From: Camellia lanceoleosa
Taxonomy: Eukaryota; Streptophyta; Magnoliopsida; Ericales; Theaceae
Assembly (NCBI GenBank): GCA_025200525.1
Contig: CM045761.1
Location: 80,505,551-80,569,550 of the forward strand
Length of the DNA stretch: 64,000 nt
Reading direction: 5' to 3'
Within the stretch, counting starts at the first letter, position 1. The number at the start of each line of letters is the position of its first letter. Positions 1 to 12,554 of this stretch are shown here, in pieces. A program made the translations under genes and the position numbers. The notes beneath the pieces are model-generated. The model searched no databases and was not told where the DNA came from. It worked only from the letters and a program-made list of their open reading frames with translations.

Positions 1-171
1 TCAGCTCACTCTTCATTCATTGAATGAAAATATATATATATATATATTCAAACGGTCATAAAAATTCAAATGGTCATAATTCAAACGGTAATATATATAT
101 ATATATATATTTACTTCACTCTTTTAAACTACTATAAATATCCTTCATTTTTCAAAATAAATCTCACAAAT

Positions 172-209
<38 letters not shown>

Positions 210-461
210 CTCTCAATCTCTCTCAACTCTCAATTAATTTTGAAGTTCATCCCTAAGTGACAAATTGCAATTGTGCAACAAGAAACTTTTATCAGAAGAA
301 GCTAATTTCTGTATCGCATTCGCCAGTCAGTAACATTAATTAAATTTATTAGCTACTCATTTTTTTCATTAATTATTTGTACACATATATTATTTGTTAT
401 TTTTTTACTCATTGTATTTACACATTATTTAAATTAATTGTTAATTCTTATACATTATTTT
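1..461. other. Flank left of the LTR retrotransposon, possible hAT 5' region
   Basis: AT-rich DNA with a TATA-like box (ctataaata, 132-140), a CT microsatellite at about 174-205 and a CT-rich stretch after it. This looks like a promoter and 5' leader. Because hAT transposase coding sequence resumes directly after the retrotransposon at 10035, I infer that this is the interrupted 5' part of the hAT element. No coding sequence of its own is convincing and the hAT left terminus is not visible. Confidence 0.4.
174..205. repeat. (CT)n microsatellite
   Basis: Uninterrupted CT dinucleotide run in the putative leader region of the split hAT element. Confidence 0.9.
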
Positions 462-2413
462 TGTAACGCCCCCAAAATGATACAAATACACCATTCATAA
501 GATCTATGAATATAATGAAAATGTTATACTTTCATTTATTAGAGTTTATATTACAAAAGATATCAGATGCATTACACTTTCATAAATGTTCATTCTAAAA
601 ATACAGCATGTAACACTAGTTGATAACAACAAAATAAATGCCCTTCGGGCTTACATCTTTCCAAAATATCACTTGGTTACAACAAAAGAAAGAGTCCTAA
701 GTTCTATACATGTAAAGCCCTTGGCTTGAATAAACATTTAAGCATAAATATAACAAAAACAGAGCCTCCAACTCCTAAGTCCTCCCAAGCTACATCCTTA
801 GAGGAGGCATGTCACCTGTACCGGAAAATGGTTTCCCAAGTAAGGTGAGTCAAAGCCCAGTAGAGATAAACTAACACAAAGTATGAGATTTAACTACGAT
901 ATAAATGTCAGATAAAAGTTCAATACTCAAGGCCAACTTACATTCTCCCATTTACCATTCAATACCGATAACCACATCTTAATTCATTTCCATTTATTTA
1001 GTTCAAATCAATGCATAAGTGTAGTTCCCTATCATCTAAACAATCCAAAATGAGACTACAACTCATTCATTCATAATTCAATAACAATCATTATTCAAAC
1101 ACTTCAATCTTCTTGCCATTTTATGCATTCTCGTACGAGGAAATTGGCACCCATATATATATATATATATAAGATTTCGGGTCTTTCACCCTGGACACTC
1201 CGACCAACTTAATTTTAAATGAAGTGCATCCCCTATCTCTTCCCAAACAATAATACATATACAATGTATTTAAAAGCGTAGTAATATACAATGACTATTC
1301 AAATCACATATTCAATGGTTTAATCAAACCGTCATAGTCAATGACATAATTCAAATGATCAGTTTCAATTCACCTAGTCCTCATACAGTCTCTATAACAA
1401 TCATAGCTATCCTCCACCGATACCCCAAAACAGATATTTCTAAACAGTTGTACAATTTATCAAACAGATAATTTATCAAATTTTTCATAGGTGAGTGATT
1501 TATCAAATCCAACTACACCATTCATTCACACATCCTCCCAATTTCATATTTCCCATATCAACTTCATTATTCATGCAGAATAATTATTTAACACAAATTA
1601 GGGCAATTTTTCCCATTTTTCAAATATCAATCCCAAGTCCAAATTTCATCATTTTAACCCATATAACCTCATATTCAATACCCCATATATATTCATGGAA
1701 CCCAATATAAAAATCTCTCTTTTAAACTTTGAACCCAAACCCTAACTTCACCCAAATCCTCCCAAATTCCACCACTTATACAAAATGACAAATACTTAGG
1801 TTAAAAACCATAACAAGGTGTAGAGTATCCCTACCTCAAGTGTAGAAGCTTAAAGGAGAAGAAGGAGATCTTCAAAAATGCACAAAACCAAGCTTGGTTC
1901 GGATGGAATGGAAGCCCACAAGATGCTCCACCTTTTTCTCAAAGGAAGTGGGGTAGTGGTGCTTGGATCAAAGAGTATTTGTAGAGAGAGTGTGTGTTTT
2001 AGAGAGACAGTGTCGGATTAGGGTTTCTTGCAAAAAGGGAATCAAAAAGTGTTATAAAACTCCTCTGCTGCGACCTAATATATGCGACCCTCGCTCGAGC
2101 GAAGAACTGCACCTTCTCAGAAATTCTGTGTCTGTGAAAAAAACCTGAGAACTCTCAAATCTTGCTCAAGCGTAAAAAATCTCGCTCAAGTGAAGAAGCA
2201 AATTTCACAAGGCTCGCTCGAGCACAAGAAGTCTCGCTCGAGTGAAGAAGCCAAAATCTGGGCAACAACAATCTAGACCAACTAACAACCAACATGTTCC
2301 AAAACTCAAATTCAAAGAGTTAAAGGAGGAATACAAGACATTGATGCAATATTAAACCATGAAACCCGAGTCCGAAATGTAACAAAGGTCGGGTCAAAAC
2401 CGGAATCGCTATA
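462..2413 (-). repeat. 3' LTR of the Tekay-like element
   Basis: Near-identical along its length to 7958-10033, differing by point changes and indels. The main length difference is about 120 bp in the region of CTCGAGC repeats, of which this LTR keeps about five against about eight in the other. A polypurine tract lies immediately inside its right edge, as expected for a minus-strand element. Confidence 0.9.
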
Positions 2414-2414
2414 A

Positions 2415-2430
2415 CCTCCCCCCCTTAAAG
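2415..2430 (-). other. Polypurine tract of the Tekay-like element
   Basis: On the minus strand this reads CTTTAAGGGGGGGAGG directly before the 3' LTR, the usual site of plus-strand priming. Confidence 0.85.
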
Positions 2431-2815
2431 AATTTTTTCCCCAGAATTTTAAATCATGTTCCAAAACCATATTTAGCAAATTTCCAAAATGGCTACAATT
2501 CAATTCTCATTACCATGACCCACCTACCAATCATTCCATCCCTTCACAAGAGAACAATTCCACAATATATAACTCAACATGTATTATCAATATGTATCTT
2601 CTGAAATTCAACCACTTTCAAGACGTACATCTCATATTTCCAAAACATATTCAATGTTTATGATAAATTTGCATTTTCAAAACTTAAACAACATATACCA
2701 TGTTCATATCAACTTGCGTTTCCGAAACATATTTAACATATACAATGCTTTCATAATTCAAAACATATACAATGTCTTCATAGTTCATAAACAAAACTAA
2801 AATCTCCTCATATAC

Positions 2816-3250
2816 TCAAACATTAACAAATAAGTTCGGATATTTTTCTCGGACTTCCAATTCACTCTCCCAGGTTACTTCTTCAACCCCATGATGTTTC
2901 CACAATACTTTGACCAATGGAATTGTCTTGCCTCGCAAGACTTGGTCCCGCCTATCCAAGACTCTCACAGGTCTCTCATACGAGGCATCCTTGTCTACCT
3001 CTAGGTCGGTCCAATCCAATACATGTGATGGATCTGACTTATATTTCCAAAGCATACTTATATGAAACACGTCATGCACTTCGGAAAGTTGTGACGGTAA
3101 CGCCAAATGATAAGTGACCTCCCCAATCCATTCAAGGATCTCAAAAGGACCAATAAACCGAGGGGATAACTTTCCACTCTTCCCAAATCTCATCAAACCT
3201 TGCCCAAGTGATATTTTCATAAAGACATGATCACCCACTTCAAAGGACAA
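2816..3250 (-). pseudogene. Integrase C-terminal domain with chromodomain-like tail
   Basis: This 144-codon open segment covers the end of the integrase. It begins with the GPF-type module (motif IGPFEIL near residue 35) followed by LSEVHDVFHISML. It ends in a chromodomain-like region with VLWKHHGVEEVTWE, typical of chromoviral integrases, which direct insertion to heterochromatin. The segment itself is open, but the polyprotein upstream is frameshifted, so it is a remnant rather than a working protein. Confidence 0.85.
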
Positions 3251-3280
3251 AGATCGTCTCTTGCGGTCGGCATAACTTTT

Positions 3281-4100
3281 CTAACGACTCTGGGCTGTAA
3301 CCAACCTCTTACGGATAAGTGCCACTTTCTCCGTCACTTCCCGCACCAACTTTGGGCCCAACAAAGGTGCATCACCCACCTCGGCCCAACACACAGGCGA
3401 TCTACAGAGTCGCCCATACAAGGCCTCAAACGGTGCCATGTCAAGCCTCAAACGGTGCCATGCCAATACTCGATTGATAATTGTTATTGTAGGCAAACTC
3501 CACTAAGGGTAGGTGTCTCTCCCACGACCCCTTAAAGTCAAGGACACAGCCTCGAAGCATATCCTCAAGGATCTGAATAATACGCTCGGATTGCCCGTCA
3601 GTCTGAGGATGGTAAGCCGTGCTAAAAGTCAGTCTAGTGCCCAAGGCACTCTGCAAACTCTGCCACAACTGAACTGTGAAACGCGGATCTCTATTTGAAA
3701 CAATTGTCACAGGAGCCCCGTGTAATCTCACTATATCCCTAATTTACAAGTCGGCAAGATAGTCTACCGAATCACTCGCGCGCATAGGAATAAAATGCGC
3801 TGACTTGGTCAACCAACCAACTACCACCCAAATGGCATCGCTACCCCGTTAAGTCCTCGGAAGGCCCATAACAAAATCCATCGTGACATGCTCCTACTTC
3901 CACTCAGCTATAAGCAAGGCCTATAACAAACCTGCTGGCCTCTGATGCTTAGCCTTCACTTGCTGACAATTAAGGCACCTTGATACAAACACTACCACAT
4001 CCTTTTTCATACCCCTCCACCAAAACTGGCGACTAAGGTCATGATACATCTTCATGCCTCCCGGATGCACAGCAAGGCATGAATGGTGAAACTCTTGGAG
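3281..4100 (-). pseudogene. Integrase zinc-binding and catalytic core remnant
   Basis: Two overlapping frames carry the integrase core. One (3441-3731) contains the catalytic-Asp region SNRDPRFT and HPQTDGQSER; the other (3281-3496) continues into MAPFEALYGR. The frame break is explained by a 22-nt tandem duplication (copies at 3423-3440 and 3445-3462). The zinc-finger region further upstream toward 4100 is readable only in pieces with stops. Confidence 0.8.
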
Positions 4101-4109
4101 TACATCCTC

Positions 4110-5527
4110 TCAACAAGACTCCGGCACAAACAAACGGTCACGGTATCTCACACTCAAGTCAGGATACACAGTCAAGCCCTTCTCTACCTTCCCACTGGAG
4201 ATCTTCTCCCGGAGGGATTCTACCTCAAGGTCACCCCTCTGCGCCTCTAACACTCGGTTCACAAGTGTAGGTTGTGCAACTACAGAAAATAAGGTTACAG
4301 ACGCAACAGACTCGCCCAGATACAAGTCGAACTCCCCAAGAGTACCCAACATCTCCCATTCCCGGATGGCAATACAAGCCACACTACCGATAGATTTCCT
4401 ACTCAAAGCGTCGGACACAACATTGGCCTTCCCCAAATGGTAATACAACTCAAAATCATAATCCTCTATGAACTTCATCCACCTTATCTACCTCAAATTC
4501 AAGTCCTTCTATGTAAGCAGATACTTCAGACTCTTATGATCAGAAAACACCTCAAATCTCTTACTATATAGATAATGCCTTCAAATCTTCAAGGCAAAAA
4601 TCACAGCTGCTAATTCTAAGTCATGAGTAGGGTAATTTCTCTTGTGTGTTTTCAACTGCCGTAAGCCATAGGCTACTACATTTCCTTCTTGCATCAATAC
4701 ACAACCCAAACCTTCTCGTGAGGTATCACAATACACTGAATAGCTCAAACCCCTCTCCGGAATAATCAAGATTGGAGTGGTGGTAAGTCTAACCTTAAGC
4801 TCTTGGAACGACTTTTCACAAGTCTCACTCCACACAAATTTGACCTCTTTCCTCGTCAATCTAGTCAAAGAAGAAGCTAATCTGGAGAAATCCTTCACAA
4901 ACCTGCAGTAATACTCGGCCAATTCCAAGAAACTACGAATCTCGAAAGCATTCTTAGTTTGTGCCCAATCTTGCACTACCTCAATTTTGGATGAATCTAC
5001 AGTTACCCCTTCCCCGGATACTACATGGCCTAAGAACTTAACCTCTTTTAGCCAGAACTCACACTTCCTGAACTTAGCATACATCTTATGGGCTCTAAGC
5101 AACTCAAGCACCATTCGCAAGTGTTCCTCGTGCTCCTCCTTAGAGGTGAGTAAATCAGTATGTTGTCCACAAAGACGACCACAAAACGGTCTAAGAATTC
5201 TTAGAAGATTCGGTTCATCAAGTCTATAAACATAGCTAGGGCATTGGTTAGCCCAAAAGGCATCACAAGAAACTCATAATGGCCATACCGCATACGGAAT
5301 GTCGTCTTCGGGATATCCTCCTCCCTGACCCTCAACTGATGATAACCCGATCTCAGGTATATCTTAGAGAAACAAGAGGATCCTTTCAACTGATCAAATA
5401 GGTCATATATACGAGACATTGGATACTTGTTCTTAACTGTTACCCAATTCAACTTCCGGTAATCGATACAAAGTCGCAAGGCTCCTTCTTTCTTTTTAGC
5501 AAAGAGAGTCGATACTCCCCAAGGCAA
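4110..5527 (-). pseudogene. Reverse transcriptase and RNase H remnant
   Basis: RT palm sequence is readable at 5201-5527 ([22 protein letters not shown]), thumb and RNase H at 4581-5120 (KVKFLGHVVS-like segment, then a TTPIL segment and an RNase H start), and the RNase H end plus connection at 4110-4478 (ANVVSDALSRK). Between the first two pieces the catalytic box reads FVDN instead of FVDD near 5157-5180, a change that would abolish polymerase activity. A frameshift also lies there. All pieces follow Ty3/gypsy order. Confidence 0.88.
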
Positions 5528-6037
5528 AGTACTAGGATGAATAAAGCCCTTATCTAGTAATTCTTGGAGTTAAATGTTCAACTCGCTCAACTCGGCTGGT
5601 GCAAAACGATATGGTGCCATGGAAATTGGTGTCGTGCCAGGCACTAGATCAATAGAGAACTCGATCTCTCAATGAGGTAGTAAACTAATAAGATCCTCGG
5701 GAAAGGCATCTGAGTACTCACAAACCACACTTGATAGCTCAACTCGAACTTCATCACACTCACTACTCAAAAAGCTAGCAAGAAGACAACTAAGTTCACT
5801 TCGCCTACGGGGATCACACACCGATGATAAGACTCTATCCACCTAATCCACCAAAAAATAAAAGCAATCACCGCTCAAGGTACATACAGTAACCCTCTGA
5901 CGGTAGCAATCTATAACAGCTCGGTATGACGATAACCAGTCCATACCCAGAATAACATCAAAGCTAGTCATATCAAGCAAAACAAAAGAAAATGGTAATC
6001 GACGACCTGCAACCTCGATGTCATAACCTCGACATCC

Positions 6038-6256
6038 CTATTTTAGAATAACCTCACTACCAATAGGTGACTCTATGCAAATAAGAGATGCTAACTGTGC
6101 CAACTCCAACCCCAAAATAGATGCAAATGTAGACGAAATAAATGAATGCGATGCACCCGTATCAATTAACACATTAGCAACCAAGTTGCAAAACAAAAAG
6201 GTACCTCTTACAACAGATGGAGCCGAGACTAGATCTGGCACGGTAACAATATACAC
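6038..6256 (-). pseudogene. Retrotransposon aspartic protease remnant
   Basis: The 72-codon segment has the retropepsin signature VLIDTGASHSF, with the catalytic Asp in DTG, and a downstream ILGLEL segment. In the intact family this protease cleaves Gag-Pol. It lies between the gag zinc knuckles and RT as expected and ends at a stop shortly after the domain core. Confidence 0.85.
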
Positions 6257-6288
6257 GCGCCCTGTAGGTCTCTGATCTACCTACTCAC

Positions 6289-7504
6289 CCCTCGGAGCGT
6301 AAGACTGCTACACTGGCTGAGCCGAAGAAGCCCCCTGATTGGCCCTCAAGGCCTGTGCTGACTATGTTGGCTGGTAACTCTGTTTCTACCTTAAACCAGA
6401 CACACCAGGTGTGCCACCCAACTGTGGGCAAAACCTTTTCAAGTGACCCGCCTGCCCGCACTGATAACAAGTGAGCGGCTGGCCTCTCCCTTGACTCTGG
6501 CCCTGAGAACGAACCGAAGATAATGCTGCTCACTACCCTCCTCCCTTCTGTGGACAAGCTGGAGACTTGTGGCCCAACTGGCCACACATGAAACAAGTGA
6601 TGTCTCCCTGACCACCTCTTCCAGAACCCGAACTCGGCACTGGAAAGGTAGACCTTGAATGCGCTCCTTGGGACTGTTGGGGATTAGAACCCCTCTGCCT
6701 CTTACTGTCCCCCTGTCCATCCTAACTTCTCCTAGAGCCCCTCATCCTCTCCTCCTCCGCATGCATGATAGTCTCAAGATGGGCTGCAGCCTCCACAAGG
6801 CACCCATAATCCCTAATCATGGATCCGGCCACTCTAAACATGAGTCCAGTCTGCAACCTCTTCTCAAACTCCGAACACCGGTGCTTCTCAGTCACCACTA
6901 AGTCTGGTGTAAACCTCGACAAACTAGTGAACGTGGCCTCAAACTCAACCACTTGTGTATTCAACTGCACCAACTTGGAGAATTGATCCCTCAACTTCTC
7001 CCTTACTGTAGCAGGTAAGTACTTGTCCTAGAAAGATACAAAGGCTTCCCAAGTCCCTCCAATGCGGCCTCGCGCATATTTCCACCACTGACCTGCATCT
7101 TCCTTCAACTGGAAGGACGCCAAGGTCACTCTCAAACCTCCATCTTTGATGCCAAGCATCTCAAACGTCTTCGTCATCTGCTCTAGCCACTCATCAACCT
7201 TCAGTGGCTCCTTAGGATCACCCAAAAACTCATCCGGATTTGACTGGAAGAACTCCCTCTTCACAAAGGACGGCCCAGCTTCAGCTACTTGGGCCTGGAC
7301 TTGATTCTCAGCTCTGAGAATGTCTATGGATTCCCTCAATGCTCCGGCCATTTCACAGGCTAAGACGTCCATGGCCTGTTGACCAACTGGTTCGGCCACA
7401 TTGGCCTGACCAATCCCTTCCTCTTGCGCCGAAAGTTCATCCGGTATAGGCATCTCATGCCTCCTAGGCCTACCACACCTACCGCCACAACCTCGCCTTG
7501 ACAT
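6289..7504 (-). pseudogene. Gag remnant with two CCHC zinc knuckles
   Basis: The best start is the ATG at 7504 (MSRRGCGG), with no in-frame support for a longer protein upstream. A capsid-type segment follows (REFFQSNPDEFLGDP, then WLEQMTKTFEMLGI and AGQWWKYA), continuing at 6722-6994 (FEKRLQTGL). Two in-frame CX2CX4HX4C knuckles lie at 6554-6595 (CFMCGQLGHKSPAC) and 6428-6469 (CYQCGQAGHLKRFC). Stops and a frameshift near 7000 disrupt it. The role in the intact family is particle assembly and RNA packaging. Confidence 0.85.
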
Positions 7505-7942
7505 CCTAATGAAGGTAACAAAAGACATTAGCACATTTACAAATGTGCCGAAACTAATCCATTCACGTCCTAATGCGATAGACAATTGTAATTCACTCCA
7601 CATAAGCATATACCCGCATAAACACATACGAATTTCATTTCCAGATAATGACCGTCCCGTGGCGTTGTTAGAGTTCCAATTAAAAACGACAGTGATCAAG
7701 TGCCTTTCCAGTAAAACTCCCAGGAACCCATGGACCCGATCAATATCCTAGAAATTAAATAAGCATGTTAGCACCCAAGCGAGACACATAAGCATGTGAG
7801 CATGTTAGCACATAAGCATGTAATCACAAAAACATGTTAGCATATAAGCACATATCCTCTATACTTAAGTCTCTAACAAGCGAGACAAACCCATTGTGGT
7901 ACTAACCACTTCCCACATACCCAAAGTATTCAAAACCAATAC

Positions 7943-7954
7943 GCTCTGATACCA
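7943..7954 (-). other. Primer binding site, initiator Met-tRNA
   Basis: On the minus strand this reads TGGTATCAGAGC, the standard plant initiator-Met PBS, 3 nt inside the 5' LTR. Confidence 0.93.
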
Positions 7955-7957
7955 AGT

Positions 7958-10033
7958 TGTAACGCCCCCAAAAATGATACAAATACACTATTCATAAGAT
8001 CTATAAATATAGTGAAAATGTTATACTTTCATTTATCAGAGTTTATATTACAAAAGATATCACATGCATTACACTTTCATAAATGTTCATTCTAAAAATA
8101 CAGCATGTAACACTAGTTGATAACAACAAAATAAATGCCCTTCGAGCTTACATCTTTCCAAGATATCACTTGGTTACAACAAAAGAAAGAGTCCTAAGTT
8201 CTATACATGTGAAACCCTCGGCTTGAATAAACATTTAAGCATAAATATAACAAAAACAGAGCCTCCAACTACTAAGTCCTCCCAAGTTACATCATTGGAG
8301 GAGGCATGTCACCTGTACCTGAAAATGATTTCCCAAGTAGGGTGAGCTAAAACCCAGTAGAGATAAACTAACACAAAGTATGAGATTTAACTAAGATATA
8401 AATGCTAGATAAAAGTCCAATACTCAAGGCCAACTTACATTCTCCCATTTACCATTCAATATCGATAACCACATTTTAATTCATTTCCATTTATTCATTT
8501 CAAATCAATGCATAAGTGTAGTTCCCTATCATCTAAACAATCCAAAATGAGACTACAACACATTCATTCATAATTCAATAACAATCATTATTCAAACATT
8601 TCAATCTTCTTGCCATTTTACAGATTCTTGTCCGAGAGAATCGGCACCCATATCTATATATATATATAAGATTTCGGGTCTTTCACCCTAGACACTCTGG
8701 CCAACATAATTTTAAATGGAGTGCATCCCCTATGTCCTCCCAAACAATAATACATATACAATGTATTTAAAAGCGTGGTCATATACAATGACTATCCAAA
8801 TCACATATTCAATGGTTTAATCAAACCGTCATATTCAATGACATAATTCAAATGATCAGTTTCAATTCACCTAGTCCTCATACAGTCTCTACAACAGTCA
8901 TAGATATCCTCCACCGATAGCCCAAAACAGATATTTCTAAACAGATATACAATTTATCAAACAGATAATTTATCAAATTTTTTATAGATGAGTGATTTAT
9001 CAAATCCAACTACACCATTCATTTACACATCCTCCCGATTTCATATTTCCCATATCAATTTCATTATTTATACAAAATAATTATTTAACACAAATTAGGG
9101 CAATTTTTGCCATTTTCCAAATATCAATCCCAAGTCCAAATTTCATCATTTTAACCCATATAACCTCATATTCAATACCCCATATATATTCATGAAACCC
9201 AATATAAAAATCCCTCTTTTAAACTTTGAACCCAAACCCTAACATCACTCAAATCCTCCCAAATTCCACCACATATACAAAATGAAAAATACCTAAGTTG
9301 AAAACCATAACAAGGTGTAGAATATCCCTACCTCAAGTGTAGAAGCCTAAAGGAGAAGAAGGAGATCTTCAAAACTACACAAAACCAAGCTTGGTTCGGA
9401 TGGAATGGAAGCCCACAAGATGCTCCACCTTTTTCTCAAAGAAAGTAGGGTAGTGGTGCTTGGATCAAAGAGTATTTGTAGAGAGAGATTGTGTTTTAGA
9501 GAGAGAGAGAGCCGGATTATGGTTTCTTGCAAAAAGGGAATCAAAAAGTCATATAAAACTCCTCTACTGCGAACTGATATACACGACCTTTGCTCAAACG
9601 AAAGAGTTGTCGCTCGAGCGACCCGACACAACAAATGACCTTGCTCAAGCGCAAGTTGCCTTGCTCGAGTATAGAATGCAAAGTTTCAGAAGTTTTACAG
9701 ACACACACGCTCGCTCGAGCGAAGAACTTCACCTTCTTAGAAATTCTGCATCTGGGAAAAAAACCTGAGAACTCTCAAATCTCGCTCGAGCACAAGAAAC
9801 CTCGCTCGAGCGAAGAAGCAAATTTCACAAGGCTCGCTCGAGCGAAGAAGTCAAAATCTGAGCAACAACAATCTAGACTAACTAACAACCAACCTGTTCC
9901 AAACATACCCAACATGTTCCAAAACTCAAATTCAAAGAGTTAAAGGAGGAATACAAAACATGGATACAATATTAAACCATGAAACCCGAGTCCGAAATGT
10001 AACAAAGGTTGGGTCAAAACCAAGATCGCTATA
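7958..10033 (-). repeat. 5' LTR of the Tekay-like element
   Basis: Partner of the LTR at 462-2413. It carries about eight imperfect copies of a CTCGCTCGAGCGAAG-like motif between about 9590 and 9850, in what should be U3. Open stretches here (for example 9405-9768) are LTR DNA and not genes. Confidence 0.9.
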
Positions 10034-10034
10034 A

Positions 10035-11971
10035 TTGATCCTAATATTCTTAATATTTATGTCGATGTTGATACATATGCTACACAACAAGAATCTGTTA
10101 ATTCTTTTTCTAATGTCCCTCTTCCAATAGTTAGATCATCATCTAGGAGCAGAACTAGTAGTATTTGGGAATATTTTGAAAAAATATCTATAAATCCTAA
10201 TGGTACAATTACATTTAAAGCAAAATGTAAATATTGTGCACATTTACTTAGTATTGCATCTGCAGGGGGTACTAGTCATCTAAAAAGGCATGCTAACAAA
10301 CATTTACAACGTCACAACCTGATATTCGAAGTTAAATGCAATTAAGGGTTTCATCAACTGGTAATTTGCAAATATTTTTATATGATCCTATACATGCACA
10401 AAATTCTATAGTTGATTATATTATTAAAAAAGAACAACCTTTTACTCCTAGCCATGTCTTAATTTTGCCGAAATGATTCGTGAAAGTTTTGCACCGCAAT
10501 ATGAAAGTTTTTTAAGAAATACTATTAGAAATAGGATTTTAAAGAAATTTGAGGATGTTAAAAGTGAATTATTTGACATATTTAAAAATTTGAATGAAAG
10601 AGTTTGTTTAACATCTGATTTGTGATCAAATAATGGTTTTGAATATCGATATATCACTACACATTTTATTGATAATGATTGAAAATTAAATAAAAAAATT
10701 ATTTCATTTAAATTAGTTGAACTTCCATACACTGGTCATTCACTTGGTGTAGAAATAAGAAATGTATTATATGAGTGAGCTTTACAAAATAAAATATTTA
10801 CGATTAGTTTAGATAATGCAGCATGTTATAATCAAACTGTAGCCCATTTAAAATCAACTTTACAATTACTTATTAATGGTGATTTATTTCATGTTCGTTG
10901 TTGTGTCCATATTTTAAATTTGATTATTAAAGAAGCTATGTATGTATACAAGACTTTTGTGCTTGTAATAAAAATGAAGTTGTTACTATTATATCTTCTG
11001 CTAATCGAATTTCAGAATATAGAAAAATTTGTCAACGAGAAAATATGTCATTTAAAAAATTAATTTTAGATATAGATAGTAGGTGAAATTCAACATATAA
11101 TATGCTAAAAATAGCTAGTAAAAATAAAGAGTAATATATTTATTTTTTGCAACAATATTAATAGGAGGAGTATTTACTCCCACAGAATTTAATTGGCGCC
11201 AAGTAGCCTTGTATAAAGATTTTTTAAAAATTTTTTGATATTTCAACAAAATTATTTTCTTATTGATATATTCCTACTTCACTATTTGTTTTACATATGC
11301 TAGCAGAAATAATTAAAATTTTCATAAAATATATGGATAATGAATATTATGTAACAATTATCGCTTCAATGAAAGTAAAATTTGATAAATATTTTGATCA
11401 TTTGCATCATCTTTTAGGTTTAGCCATAATAATTGAACCTATGTGTAAAGAAATTGGTTTATAAAATTTTTTACAACGTATATTCGTTGATCAAACACAG
11501 TTTGCCCCTATTATGCAAACACGCAACAGATTATTTGAATAATACATAGCAGCTGCATCTGTAAATACACCTACACACATTACACTAGTAGTCTTATCTT
11601 GAGGCAAGAGATTAAGTGTTTTTTCAGCAATAAAAAGTAGAAGAATATCTCAACATATAAACGTAAGTAGTTCTGAACTATACCGTTATTTGAAAAGCCC
11701 ATCAATGGATTATTTCGATGATTTTGACATTTTGGAATGGTGGAGACAAAATGAAACTATGTGGCCTGTAATTTCACGGATGGCCCGTAATATATTAACC
11801 GTTCTTATTTCTACAGTTGCTTTAGAAACAGATTTTAGTGTAAGTGGACGGGTGCTGAATGATTACCGGAACAGACTTGCACCCCAAATGGTTGAGGTAC
11901 TGATGATATCGAGAGATCATATACATGTGCTTACAAGAAGACAAAATTATAGTGAAAATGAGCAAATTTAA
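10035..11971 (+). pseudogene. hAT transposase remnant
   Basis: Transposase-like sequence resumes right after the retrotransposon. A BED zinc finger is readable near 10150-10310 (SIWEYFEK, CKYCAHLL, then HLKRHANKH). The central domain follows (SLDNAACYNQ, with a likely catalytic Asp). The hAT dimerisation domain ends the frame at 11690-11971 (DILEWWRQNE and ETDFSVSGRVLNDYRNRL), with a TAA at 11969. Several positions where the family has Trp are TGA stops (10623, 10680, 10776, about 11089). There are frameshifts as well. It is clearly inactive. Confidence 0.85.
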
Positions 11972-12554
11972 AATGATTTGGATGACATATCCTCGGGCAA
12001 CACGACTGAAATGTCTGTCTCCTCTGATGATTGATCAAAATTTTGTTTTTTACTATTTTATTTCATTTCGTTTTTTTTTTTTTTAATTATTGAGGTGGAG
12101 TATAATGCAAATGATTGGTAAGTTGGTAGGTGACAACCTAGTTAGGATGTATTTGACCTATAGTGATGCAATTGCTCTACCATTAGCAATAATCTATACC
12201 TATTTTATTTAATAATATAAATTTTTGTAATATTTTATTTCATTTTGAAATAAAAGTTATTCATTCAATAAATATTATATAATTAATTTAATATTGTAAT
12301 ATTGAAAGTTTCATTTTCATATATATATAATTATTCATGTCGAAAGAAAAAAATTACATAATTGCATATTTTTTTAGTTATAAGTTCATAATTTAAAAAA
12401 ATACGTTATACATAATTAAATTTAAATACCACCGTGAAACATAACCAAACAAAACATCTCATTAATTTTAATTAAAATACTCTAGTACAATTTTTTTTTA
12501 TTTCTAATAAATAATCTACATCGATAATGTATTTATCATTTATTTTTCAAAAAA
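11972..12554. other. hAT 3' untranslated and AT-rich internal region
   Basis: AT-rich DNA after the transposase stop with long T runs and no coding signal. It belongs to the hAT element by position. Confidence 0.55.

Larger units (their letters stand above)
462..10033 (-). mobile_element. Ty3/gypsy LTR retrotransposon, chromovirus (Tekay/Del-like), degenerate
   Basis: A complete but mutated element in minus orientation. In element order it has the 5' LTR (7958-10033), a PBS for initiator Met-tRNA (7943-7954), gag with two CCHC knuckles, aspartic protease, RT, RNase H, integrase with a C-terminal chromodomain-like tail, a polypurine tract (2415-2430) and the 3' LTR (462-2413). The gene order PR-RT-RH-INT is that of Ty3/gypsy, and the chromodomain tail places it among chromoviruses. 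The coding region is broken by many stops and frameshifts. On the plus strand the LTRs begin TGTAACG and end CGCTATA. I see no exact 5-bp target duplication. It lies inside a hAT element. Confidence 0.9.

Noticed and set aside
1963..2276. Overlapping open frames in the left LTR
   Set aside because: The right LTR has different frames at the same place and the stretch is the CTCGAGC repeat region; it is LTR DNA, not a gene.
9590..9850. Regularly spaced CTCGAGCGAAG units as a CRISPR-like array
   Set aside because: Units are short, variable and irregularly spaced, in a plant LTR, with no cas genes; these are LTR promoter repeats.
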